6,691 nucleotides of DNA from Vulcanimicrobiota bacterium (GCA_019232725.1 JAFANK010000355.1:1-6691), one strand, 5' to 3'. Positions 1 through 5,543 are shown, numbered from the stretch's first letter. Notes: generated by a model not told the origin, from the letters alone. Made by a program: numbers and translations.

Positions 1-371
1 GCGTGCCAGCCGCGGCAGGCGGCGAAGCGCGCATCGAGCTGCGGTCGCCGGATCCATCGTGCAACCCCTACTTAGCGCTGGCGTGCATCATCACAGCGGG
101 GCTCGACGGCATTCGGCGCAAGCTCGTGCCCGGCGATCCGATTGATATCACCGTCGCCGAACTGAGCGATGATGAGCGGTCGGCGATGGGCGTCGAGCAA
201 TTGCCGCTGTCGCTATTTGACGCGGTCCAGGCCCTGGACCAGGATCATGTCATGCGCGCGGCGATCGGCGACCACAGCTACCACCGGCTGCGTGAAGCGC
301 AGCTCGCCGAATGGGAGACCTACCGCACCCAGGTCCACCCGTGGGAACTCGAAGCCTACCTGAGCCTTTAG
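1..371 (+). CDS. glnA: Type I glutamine synthetase (GSI-alpha), C-terminal part, 5' end outside window
   Basis: This is the last ~122 residues of glutamine synthetase, which makes glutamine from glutamate, ammonia and ATP in the cytoplasm. The reading frame is open from the window edge and ends at TAG (369-371). Visible family landmarks are the C-terminal catalytic-domain motif RIELRSPDPSCNPYLALA, then AGLDGIRRKL, and near the end the segment TQVHPWELEAYLSL. These resemble the Bacillus/Thermotoga-type GSI-alpha C-terminus (TQVHPWE) rather than the E. coli GSI-beta end. The stretch that carries the adenylylated tyrosine (NLYDLP) in GSI-beta here reads DITVAEL and has no tyrosine, so control by adenylylation is unlikely. 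The active-site N-terminal two thirds are not in the window, so completeness of the enzyme cannot be judged. The gene runs convergently into the pseudopilin cassette, with 20 bp between the two stop codons and no obvious intrinsic terminator. Confidence 0.94.
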   Translation, partial: VPAAAGGEARIELRSPDPSCNPYLALACIITAGLDGIRRKLVPGDPIDITVAELSDDERSAMGVEQLPLSLFDAVQALDQDHVMRAAIGDHSYHRLREAQLAEWETYRTQVHPWELEAYLSL

Positions 372-391
372 TGCACGGCCCGCGCAGCGCC

Positions 392-1720
392 TTAGTGTTC
401 GATGTATGAGAGAACCGTGACGATTGGTTGCCCGCTGCTAGGGAAGCTCAAGCCGCTAACATAGTTGATGAGAAAGTCTCCAGCGTTCGTGACGTTGCCG
501 CAGCCGGTGCTATAGTTGCACGTATCGCCGTTGCCTGCAGCAACCTGGCCTGTGACGCCGCTGGTTCCGCTCAATGTGATGTTGCTATACGGCGCGTAGA
601 CGATACCAACAGATTGGCCCGCGCCGCTCATGGTGAAACCGCCAGTGCCCAACAGCATGAGGACCGACGTCTTTATCCCAGGCGTCACACTATAGTTGAA
701 TGCGCCGGCACCGGTGACGTTCCCATTGATCACGACGGTCGCGCCGTTCTTGTTGAGGAAATTCAGGGTGCCAGCATAGGTTATGTTGCCGTTGATATAG
801 ACGGTGCCAGTACCGTTGATGGTTATGTTGGTTGTGCCCGACTGCGTAATGTTGCCGTTCACATATATGTTGCCGCTGCAAGCCGACGAGCTCGCACAGG
901 TCGACAAAAACGAGGCTGACGTCATCGTGGTTCCAGTCTGTGCAGCCGCTTTCGCGGCGTTGGCGGCATTTGTGACCTGGGCGTTGGTCGGAAAAGAATA
1001 CATCGGCTGGCTCGTCAGCGTGGCTGTATCGGTTAAGGTTCCGGCGTGGCTATTCGACCCATGAGACTCCATCGGACCCTGGACAGTGACGGTCCCGGAT
1101 TCGGTGAAGTTCCCGTTCGAGATCGCAGCCGCGTCATTGTTCGAGGGAGGGTTGTCGGCGTTCAGGGTGACCGTCCCTGAAAACGTGCCATTGCCAGCTG
1201 CATCAAGCGCCCCCGGGGGCAGTACAAGACCGCTCCCTGGTGCCTTCACGATGGCTTCCACATATGTGGTCTCTCCGGTCAGCGCAGACGTCGCGCTGCC
1301 GTACACGAACGATGTGCCTCCAGGTACGCTCAGCGAAGGGCTACCCGAGGCCGGGTCGGTTACACCCGTCACCGTGGTACCACCCAGGAAATTATTGTAG
1401 CCAACGCACGAACTATAATTGTAACTCGGCCCGCCCGTCCCTGATGGTTGCAGGCTCCCAGTCGTGCACGTGCCGCTGGCAGTCGTTGACGTCTGGTCGA
1501 GCGCGTTCATGGCGGCATCGAGGCCAGCTTCAGCCGTATCGAATGTTTGGTTCTTTTGCTGTTGATCGCCGGTGTTCGACGAGGTCGACGAAGCAGCTTG
1601 GAGAAGCGTGACGCAAACCACCAACATCAGCCCGATGAGAAAAATGGCGGTGATCATCGCCACACCGCGGTCATGGTGCTTGCAGCGATACGTTGCTGAC
1701 GACCCGTTAGTTGCGCGCAT
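392..1720 (-). CDS. PilX-like minor pseudopilin with large repeat-containing passenger domain
   Basis: This is a predicted type IV pilus-associated pseudopilin of about 442 residues. After a basic leader (CKHHDRG) comes a prepilin-like junction, G19 followed by VAMITAIFLIGLM, then a single hydrophobic helix (about residues 20-43) as in PilX N-terminal domains. The next segment, KNQTFDTAEAGLDAAMNAL, matches the usual 'AEAGL' stretch after that helix. The remaining ~350 residues are Thr/Ser/Asn/Gly-rich and poor in charged residues. They include 22-residue repeats (nucleotides 865-692) and a C-terminal YAPYSNITLSGTSGVTGQV segment resembling the beta-solenoid-like domain that follows PilX_N in many bacteria (DUF7305 type, recalled not searched). 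Three cysteine pairs are visible. The ATG at 1720 was chosen because GAGAG lies 8 bases upstream; ATGs at 1735 and 1759 are in frame and possible. It overlaps the PilW-like gene by 14 bp, suggesting translational coupling. It probably sits at the pilus tip or outer surface; function is inferred. Confidence 0.78.
   Translation of the reverse strand: MRATNGSSATYRCKHHDRGVAMITAIFLIGLMLVVCVTLLQAASSTSSNTGDQQQKNQTFDTAEAGLDAAMNALDQTSTTASGTCTTGSLQPSGTGGPSYNYSSCVGYNNFLGGTTVTGVTDPASGSPSLSVPGGTSFVYGSATSALTGETTYVEAIVKAPGSGLVLPPGALDAAGNGTFSGTVTLNADNPPSNNDAAAISNGNFTESGTVTVQGPMESHGSNSHAGTLTDTATLTSQPMYSFPTNAQVTNAANAAKAAAQTGTTMTSASFLSTCASSSACSGNIYVNGNITQSGTTNITINGTGTVYINGNITYAGTLNFLNKNGATVVINGNVTGAGAFNYSVTPGIKTSVLMLLGTGGFTMSGAGQSVGIVYAPYSNITLSGTSGVTGQVAAGNGDTCNYSTGCGNVTNAGDFLINYVSGLSFPSSGQPIVTVLSYIEH
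692..865 (-). repeat. 22-residue (66-bp) repeats inside the PilX-like passenger domain
   Basis: Two full 22-residue units and one partial unit follow one another: YVNGNITQSGT..., YINGNITYAGT... and VINGNVTGAGA.... Each starts with a hydrophobic-x-NGN-[IV]-T core followed by a Gly turn. The DNA units are clearly diverged at synonymous and non-synonymous sites, so this is an old protein repeat and not a recent slippage array. A period near 22 residues with alternating small/hydrophobic residues fits rungs of a beta-solenoid or beta-helix; that fold is inferred from the pattern alone. Confidence 0.7.
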
Positions 1721-2390
1721 AGGTATCGCTCTCATAACTCGTTTTATTCGTTCTGCCATTTTCCGTTCCGTTCGCGACAAGCTTGAGGCCAATGACATGC
1801 TGCGCGGAATTGAAGTCAGTAAGCAGCTGTCCGACGTGCGGCGCCGCAACGAACGGCGTCGTTGTCGCGACCGCGGTCGACACCGCGGCCTGCACCTGCA
1901 CCTGCGTCGGCACCGCGGGTGCTTGGATTGCGCTCGCAAACGGAACGTAGACGCGAGCGAGGTTAGATCCGCCTGACGAGCTCGTTGCAACAAAATACAC
2001 CATCACGCCTTGCCATGTCGGCAAACCCGTCGTCGAGCCCCCGGTCGTGGAGTTGTAGCTGAACTGGTTGGCCGACGAGAGCGCCGTGATCACAGCGAGT
2101 GCCGGCGTCGTCGTGAGGGTCGAATACGTTTGCGTGCAGGTGATGGTACCGCTCGTTGTGCACGCCCAATCGCCCGAGATGTCCGACGTGCGTACGTCGC
2201 GCTGTAGACGGTAAAAACCCGACGTTATGCTCTGTAAGGTATCAACTTTTGATTGGAGTTTGTTCGGCGCGTTCACCACTGGCGCCATCAGCGCGACGCT
2301 AAAGCTGAAGAGAAAACCCAACACAACGGTGACGGTGAGCAGCTCGGCAAGGGTCGTTCCCCGCTGCCGTGACTTACTGCTGCGTGACAT
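1707..2390 (-). CDS. PilW-like minor pseudopilin (prepilin-type N-terminus)
   Basis: This is a 227-residue predicted pseudopilin, processed by prepilin peptidase and inserted in the inner membrane before assembly into a type IV pilus or pseudopilus. It has a short basic leader (MSRSSKSRQRG), cleavage after G11, then TTLAELLTVTVVLGFLFSF. Glu is at the canonical +5 position and a hydrophobic helix spans about residues 12-37. The segment FYRLQRDVRTSDI (59-71) is typical of PilW/GspJ-type minor pilins. A close cysteine pair, C77 and C85, could form a disulfide loop in the globular domain. The ATG at 2390 has a good ribosome binding site (GGAGAG, about 2-4 bases before the start codon). It overlaps the end of the PilV-like gene by 17 bp and its own end overlaps the PilX-like gene, so the three are almost surely one operon. 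The assignment to PilW rather than GspJ rests on gene order V-W-X. Confidence 0.8.
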   Translation of the reverse strand: MSRSSKSRQRGTTLAELLTVTVVLGFLFSFSVALMAPVVNAPNKLQSKVDTLQSITSGFYRLQRDVRTSDISGDWACTTSGTITCTQTYSTLTTTPALAVITALSSANQFSYNSTTGGSTTGLPTWQGVMVYFVATSSSGGSNLARVYVPFASAIQAPAVPTQVQVQAAVSTAVATTTPFVAAPHVGQLLTDFNSAQHVIGLKLVANGTENGRTNKTSYESDTYARN

Positions 2391-2832
2391 AGCTCTCCGT
2401 CGTCAACTGCCGCGTGAACCCGTTGATCGTCCAGCGTGCCGTCACGCTGCACGTATATTGTTTTGAACTGGAACCGCCGGCACCAGTTTGGGTGCATGTC
2501 GCCGGCACCGTGGTAAAATCGAAGCTCCCCGGAGAACTATTGGCGGCACCAGTGCCCTGATTCGACTCGCCAGCGTCCAGTTGGATCGTCGGCGGCGTGG
2601 GCATGGAGCCACTTCCGCCGTTAGTCTCCCAGTACCGCAGCGAATCCATATATTGTTGGGACGCGGCTATGGCCTGCATCCGGTCTGCGTTTTGATCGAC
2701 GTTGTTGAACGACGAGGCAAGCGCGCCAAGCGTTCCCATGGTCGCAATCACGAGCACCACAACTGCAAGCAGCGAATCAATCAGCGAAAAGCCGCGTTGG
2801 TGGGGAATACCTCTGACGAAGCGCACTCTCAA
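2374..2832 (-). CDS. PilV-like minor pseudopilin (prepilin-type N-terminus)
   Basis: This is a predicted minor pseudopilin of about 152 residues and the first gene of the three-gene cassette. The leader IPHQRG is followed by FSLIDSLLAVVVLVIATMG. This is a classic prepilin peptidase site and hydrophobic helix, and the tail of the helix followed by SQQYMDSLRYWE is PilV-like. The +5 residue is Asp instead of the near-invariant Glu, an oddity. The globular part has a cysteine pair (C113 and C128 from this start) just before SVTARWTINGFTRQL, resembling the terminal beta strand of PilV proteins. The start is uncertain: no ATG exists. The TTG at 2832 is preferred because GAGG ends about 7 bases upstream; a GTG at 2826 and a TTG at 2853 are alternatives. 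The TTG at 2853 would lie only about 10 bases below the possible promoter start. The rest of the pilus machinery is not in this window. Confidence 0.78.
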   Translation of the reverse strand: MRVRFVRGIPHQRGFSLIDSLLAVVVLVIATMGTLGALASSFNNVDQNADRMQAIAASQQYMDSLRYWETNGGSGSMPTPPTIQLDAGESNQGTGAANSSPGSFDFTTVPATCTQTGAGGSSSKQYTCSVTARWTINGFTRQLTTESYVTQQ

Positions 2833-2869
2833 AGATACCTCGGTACGGAGCAACCGCCGTGTTTAGCTC

Positions 2870-2898
2870 ACTATACCTCACTCATCGTCGCACTCGGA
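2870..2898 (-). promoter_or_regulatory. Possible promoter of the pseudopilin cassette
   Basis: On the minus strand TATAGT lies at 2875-2870, matching the -10 consensus in five of six bases. The -35 side is weak: TCCGAG at 2898-2893 with a 17-base spacer, or TTCCGA with 18. Transcription would start near 2863, giving a leader of about 30 bases to the TTG at 2832, which fits that start choice. Readthrough from the upstream GAF gene is the alternative source of transcription. Confidence 0.3.
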
Positions 2899-2922
2899 AT
2901 GCTAGAGGACGAATTGTGTGAG

Positions 2923-2946
2923 GCGTCACGGGCTGGCCTGTGACGC
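2923..2946. repeat. 24-bp near-perfect palindrome between the GAF gene and the pseudopilin cassette
   Basis: The 7-base arms GCGTCAC (2923-2929) and GTGACGC (2940-2946) are exact inverted repeats, and the pairing continues inside as GGC/GCC around one mismatch. On either strand the RNA would form a strong hairpin. It lacks a following U-run on both strands, so a textbook intrinsic terminator is not supported. It could be an operator for a dimeric regulator, a U-less terminator of the GAF gene, or an mRNA processing/stability element. It sits 33 bp past the GAF stop codon and about 50 bp upstream of the possible cassette promoter -10. Confidence 0.5.
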
Positions 2947-2978
2947 GCATCAACGGCGGCTTTACGACGCGGCGGTGA

Positions 2979-4814
2979 TTACGCGGGAACGTCGCTGCGT
3001 GTAATATCGCCTCGTATGGCTTCGCGTAGGCGCGCGCTTTCGACGGCCATCCCCGCGAGCTGGGCGAACACCTCGATCGTGCGGATCGTCTCGTCGCGAG
3101 GCACACGGCGATCTTTAGGGTCGTCAGGCGAAAGCACGCCGATGAGCGCACCGCCCGAATCGAAAATGGGGAAGATAAGCAGGTCGTTCTCGTGCCAATC
3201 GCCGGGTTGGATGCGCGGCAGCTCGAGACGATCGGGGTGTCGCGACACGCCGCCGGAATGGTGCAGCTCCATCGGCACGTAGTAGAACGTGTCGCGCACA
3301 CGCGTCGCGGGGGTCATGTCCTTGAGCATCTCATCCGATGAGACTTCGCCGCCTTCAACGCCTTTGGGATAGCCGATCGCTGCGTGGCGTACGTATACGT
3401 CACGGGTCGGATCGTGAAGCAAAATGGTGCCCGCGGCGAAGCCGAATGTGTCCACAGCGACCTTGAGGATGCGGTGCAACATAGCTTTGAGGTCACGCTC
3501 GCGGAAGATTGCAGCCGTCAGCTCGAGGATGCGCACGAGGCGATCGGCCTGCAGCCGGCGCTCCTCGGCCAGCGCCTCAACATCGGCGTAGAGCCGTTTC
3601 ATCTCCACGTTTTGCTCTGATAGCGTATTGGCGCGGCTCTTTTCGGTCGTCACGATGTGCACGTTCTCGATTGCGGCCGCGGCAAGGCGCGCGAACAAGG
3701 CGATGTTGTCGACCGTGTCGTCAGATGGTATCGTACCGTCGCTCGGCGCATCCGGGATCAACAGTCCGATCACCTCGCCGGAAGAGCTGCGCAACGCGAA
3801 GATCAGCGTGTCGGCCTCATGCCACGCGCCCTGCGCAAGCCGGCGTTGATTGACGTGTTCGGAGTCGTAACAGATCTCGGGGTCAGTGTACCACGTCTGC
3901 CGTTCGGCGGGCGCGTAGTACACGGATGGACGAATGGCGAAGCGCTTATCCATTTTGAGCTCGGCCAGTGCGAACGGCACGCGCCGTTTGCGCAGCAGCT
4001 GGTCGGCTTGCGGCGGATAGCCGCGGACCACAGAATAGAGGTACGATTCGGTTTCCCGCTCAGCCACCAAGATCGCGCCGGCGCGGAAGCCGAAGGATTG
4101 CATGGTGACGTCGAGCATGCGATCCAAGAGCGCATCGAGGTTGCGCTCACGCAACAGGCTGACCGCCAACTCGGTGACTTTTTTCAGCGTCGAAGCCTGA
4201 TTCTCGGAGCGCACCCGGATCTCGGCCTGGGCTCTATACGCCGTCTCCAATTGTTCGCGCTGCGACGTGAGCGCCTCGTTGCGCATGGTGACCGCGCGGA
4301 CGAGCTGACGGACGGCGATCACGCTCAGCCAGACCATGCTCACAGCGAAGAGCAATCTCGCCAGTTGCGGTTCGTTTGCCGGCGCCACGCGATGGAACGC
4401 GAAGGCGACGAGCAGCACCACGGACGCGAGACTTCCAACAGCGATCGCGCCCACCAACCGCTCGCGGACGCCACCCCACAGGACTGGGATGAGCAGTGCC
4501 GCCCATATCTCCGGCATGTCGGGCAGGTAGAGCAAAACGGGGACGGCGAGCACGATCGTGTCGGCCGCCAACAACATACGTCCAGACCATAGGATTTGCT
4601 CAACGGTGGTCGCGCGCCGGACAAACGTGGCGGCGACGACGCCCTGGGCGAACCACACAATGATGATCGCCGCTTTCAACCACATCGGGTACCGCCAGGG
4701 CAGAAGGGCGAAGAGCAGCGTGGCGATGCCGATCGTGAGCAAACGCGCCTTAAGCACGCTGCTCTCAAGCCAGCGTGCTTCATCCACAGGCGTACGAAAA
4801 GACGTCTCGGTCAT
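2979..4814 (-). CDS. Membrane protein with two tandem GAF domains, no output domain
   Basis: This is a 611-residue predicted inner-membrane sensory protein. Residues about 22-170 hold five or six hydrophobic segments (near 22-40, 45-63, 80-97, 103-115, 120-140 and 152-170). A charged helical, probably coiled-coil stretch (175-215) follows, then GAF domain 1 (about 215-385), a second helical linker (387-430) and GAF domain 2 (about 430-598). The two GAF domains are clear duplicates: SFGFRAGAILV matches TFGFAAGTILL, and GAWHEADTLIFALRSSSGEV matches GDWHENDLLIFPIFDSGGAL. They are followed by IGLLIPDAP and IGVLSPDDP, then DNIALFARLAAAAIEN and RTIEVFAQLAGMAVES. The W-H-x-x-D-x-L-I motif with (S/I)-P-D-x-P is typical of GAF domains in bacterial sensor kinases and cyclases. 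No kinase, GGDEF, EAL, HD-GYP or DNA-binding segment follows; only 13 residues remain after GAF 2. The ligand is unknown. The ATG at 4814 has AGGTGG about 9 bases upstream, and that site lies in a possible hairpin. Confidence 0.87.
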   Translation of the reverse strand: MTETSFRTPVDEARWLESSVLKARLLTIGIATLLFALLPWRYPMWLKAAIIIVWFAQGVVAATFVRRATTVEQILWSGRMLLAADTIVLAVPVLLYLPDMPEIWAALLIPVLWGGVRERLVGAIAVGSLASVVLLVAFAFHRVAPANEPQLARLLFAVSMVWLSVIAVRQLVRAVTMRNEALTSQREQLETAYRAQAEIRVRSENQASTLKKVTELAVSLLRERNLDALLDRMLDVTMQSFGFRAGAILVAERETESYLYSVVRGYPPQADQLLRKRRVPFALAELKMDKRFAIRPSVYYAPAERQTWYTDPEICYDSEHVNQRRLAQGAWHEADTLIFALRSSSGEVIGLLIPDAPSDGTIPSDDTVDNIALFARLAAAAIENVHIVTTEKSRANTLSEQNVEMKRLYADVEALAEERRLQADRLVRILELTAAIFRERDLKAMLHRILKVAVDTFGFAAGTILLHDPTRDVYVRHAAIGYPKGVEGGEVSSDEMLKDMTPATRVRDTFYYVPMELHHSGGVSRHPDRLELPRIQPGDWHENDLLIFPIFDSGGALIGVLSPDDPKDRRVPRDETIRTIEVFAQLAGMAVESARLREAIRGDITRSDVPA

Positions 4815-4821
4815 CTCAAAA

Positions 4822-4842
4822 CGCCACCTGCATGAGGTGGTG
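4822..4842 (-). promoter_or_regulatory. Hairpin covering the ribosome binding site of the GAF-protein gene
   Basis: On the minus strand CCACCT (4840-4835) and AGGTGG (4829-4824) pair exactly across a 5-base loop, CATGC. A U-G pair and a further pair can extend the stem to 8. The AGGTGG arm is the likely Shine-Dalgarno sequence for the ATG at 4814, so the hairpin would hide it in the mRNA. This could damp or condition translation. It is short and could be chance; no upstream ligand-binding RNA structure was recognised. Confidence 0.35.
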
Positions 4843-4877
4843 ATAAGGTTATCGGCAGGATCCGCCAGTCGCCGGAA

Positions 4878-4894
4878 GACGGGGCACGCCCGTC
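4878..4894 (-). terminator. Possible weak terminator after the glutaredoxin gene
   Basis: Ten bases past the glutaredoxin stop codon the minus strand has GACGGG-CGTGC-CCCGTC, a 6-base GC-rich stem with a 5-base loop. Only TT follows (TTCC), so the U-tract is poor. It may slow or end transcription before the GAF gene; alternatively glutaredoxin and the GAF protein are co-transcribed, with 90 bp between them. Confidence 0.3.
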
Positions 4895-4904
4895 AATGCA
4901 CCGT

Positions 4905-5117
4905 TCAGAAGCCGTCGAAGCCGACGGCGACTTTGCCGTCGGGATGCACGATCGTCGGGACCCGAAGGCCGCCCGAAAGACGGCGCATCTCTTCGCGCGC
5001 CGTCAGGTCGTGTTGCACATCTACCTGCCGGAATGCGACCTTACGCGTGCGGAAATCATCCATCGCAGCCGCGCAATACGGGCAGCCGGGTTTGGTATAG
5101 ATGGTGGTCTCTTCCAC
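4905..5117 (-). CDS. Small glutaredoxin / NrdH-like thiol-disulfide oxidoreductase
   Basis: This is a 70-residue cytoplasmic thioredoxin-fold redoxin that exchanges disulfides in substrate proteins, with glutathione, another low-molecular-weight thiol or thioredoxin reductase as possible electron source. The first strand TTIYTKPGCPYC carries the active site C-P-Y-C (about residues 12-15). A helix and the strand AFRQVDVQ follow, then the cis-proline segment RVPTIV and HPDGKVAVGFDGF. The usual GG of glutathione-binding glutaredoxins is VG here, and the VGFD ending resembles YruB/NrdH-like redoxins, so the thiol partner is uncertain. The protein stops directly after GFDGF and lacks most of the final helix found in family members of about 75-85 residues, so the C-terminus is unusually short. 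The GTG at 5117 was chosen because GAGG lies 8 bases upstream and it begins right at the first strand; a longer in-frame extension to 5225 would overlap the ridA start and looks non-homologous. It is divergent from ridA. Confidence 0.85.
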   Translation of the reverse strand: MEETTIYTKPGCPYCAAAMDDFRTRKVAFRQVDVQHDLTAREEMRRLSGGLRVPTIVHPDGKVAVGFDGF

Positions 5118-5171
5118 TGAAAACGCCTCAAGGGGAAGGTGCGAGTCGCAACGGCGGTGGACTTGCGCCGG
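5118..5171. promoter_or_regulatory. Short divergent intergenic region between glutaredoxin gene and ridA
   Basis: Only 54 bp separate the two start codons, which point away from each other. The stretch contains both ribosome binding sites (GAGG for glutaredoxin on the minus strand, GGTGG for ridA on the plus strand). It leaves too little room for two full promoters, so at least one promoter must lie inside the opposite gene, or the two overlap. No convincing -35/-10 pair is visible within it. Confidence 0.4.
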
Positions 5172-5543
5172 ATGAACATCATTTCGACCCCGAACGCCCC
5201 AAAACCCGTTGCCGCTTACGGTCAAGCGATTGAAGCAAACGGCTTCATCTTCTGCTCGGGTCAGGTCGGTCTTGATCCGGCCACAGGACAGCTTGCACCC
5301 GATCTCAGCGCTCAGGCCGACCAGGTTTTTCGCAATCTGAGCGCCGTGCTCGCCGCAGCGGGGTCAGGCTTTGACCGCGCGGTCAAAGTTTCGATCTTCC
5401 TCGTCGATCTCACGCAATTCTCCACCGTCAACGCGATCTACGAACGCTACGTGGGTACGCATCGACCTGCGCGCACGACCGTCGGTTGCGGATCGTTGCC
5501 GCTCGGCGCGTTGATCGAGGTGGATATCGTCGCGGTGAAGTGA
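5172..5543 (+). CDS. ridA: RidA family enamine/imine deaminase
   Basis: This is a 123-residue cytoplasmic protein of the RidA/YjgF/YER057c family. It hydrolyses reactive enamine/imine intermediates such as 2-aminoacrylate, made by PLP enzymes, to the keto acid and ammonia, and works as a homotrimer. Family hallmarks are ISTPNAPKPVAAYGQAI at the N-terminus, FCSGQVGLDPATGQL (about 27-41), NLSAVLAAAGSGFDRAVKV and RPARTTVGCGSLPLGALIEV at the end. The catalytic arginine (R101, in PARTTV) and the conserved glutamate (E116, in ALIEVD) are present, as in deaminase-active members. The position equivalent to E. coli Cys107 is Thr here. The ATG at 5172 is chosen because homology begins exactly there. 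GGTGG lies 11 bases upstream, a somewhat long spacing. A GTG at 5139 would add 11 residues without homology. It is divergent from glutaredoxin and convergent with the TPR gene, with 12 bp between the stops. Confidence 0.93.
   Translation: MNIISTPNAPKPVAAYGQAIEANGFIFCSGQVGLDPATGQLAPDLSAQADQVFRNLSAVLAAAGSGFDRAVKVSIFLVDLTQFSTVNAIYERYVGTHRPARTTVGCGSLPLGALIEVDIVAVK

Noticed and set aside
372..391. Terminator between glnA and the PilX-like gene
   Set aside because: The 20-bp convergent gap has no stem with a T-run on either strand.
428..1400. Open + strand frames opposite the PilX-like gene
   Set aside because: They mirror the repetitive, low-charge coding strand. No ribosome binding site or family signature supports them.
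1721..1993. N-terminal extension of the PilX-like frame up to 1993
   Set aside because: The added residues are an Arg/Cys-rich out-of-frame reading of the PilW-like C-terminus. Prepilin leaders are short, and the start near 1720 (or 1735/1759) fits.
3657..4592. 311-codon open frame on the + strand opposite the GAF protein
   Set aside because: It is antisense to a well-supported gene, its translation is rich in Arg/His/Gln with no recognisable domain, and such frames are common opposite GC-rich genes.
4816..4833. Tiny upstream reading frame (ATG CAG GTG GCG TTT TGA) before the GAF gene
   Set aside because: Five codons with no ribosome binding site; it simply overlaps the hairpin and Shine-Dalgarno sequence.
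5096..5101. TATAGA as a -10 box for ridA on the + strand
   Set aside because: It is the reverse complement of codons for the conserved IYTK strand of glutaredoxin, and no acceptable -35 lies 16-18 bases upstream; likely coincidence.
5139..5171. GTG start at 5139 for ridA
   Set aside because: RidA homology begins exactly at the ATG at 5172; the extra 11 residues have no counterpart in the family.
5118..5225. 36-residue N-terminal extension of the glutaredoxin
   Set aside because: It does not look like glutaredoxin, runs through the ridA start region, and the GTG at 5117 has a good ribosome binding site at the proper domain start.
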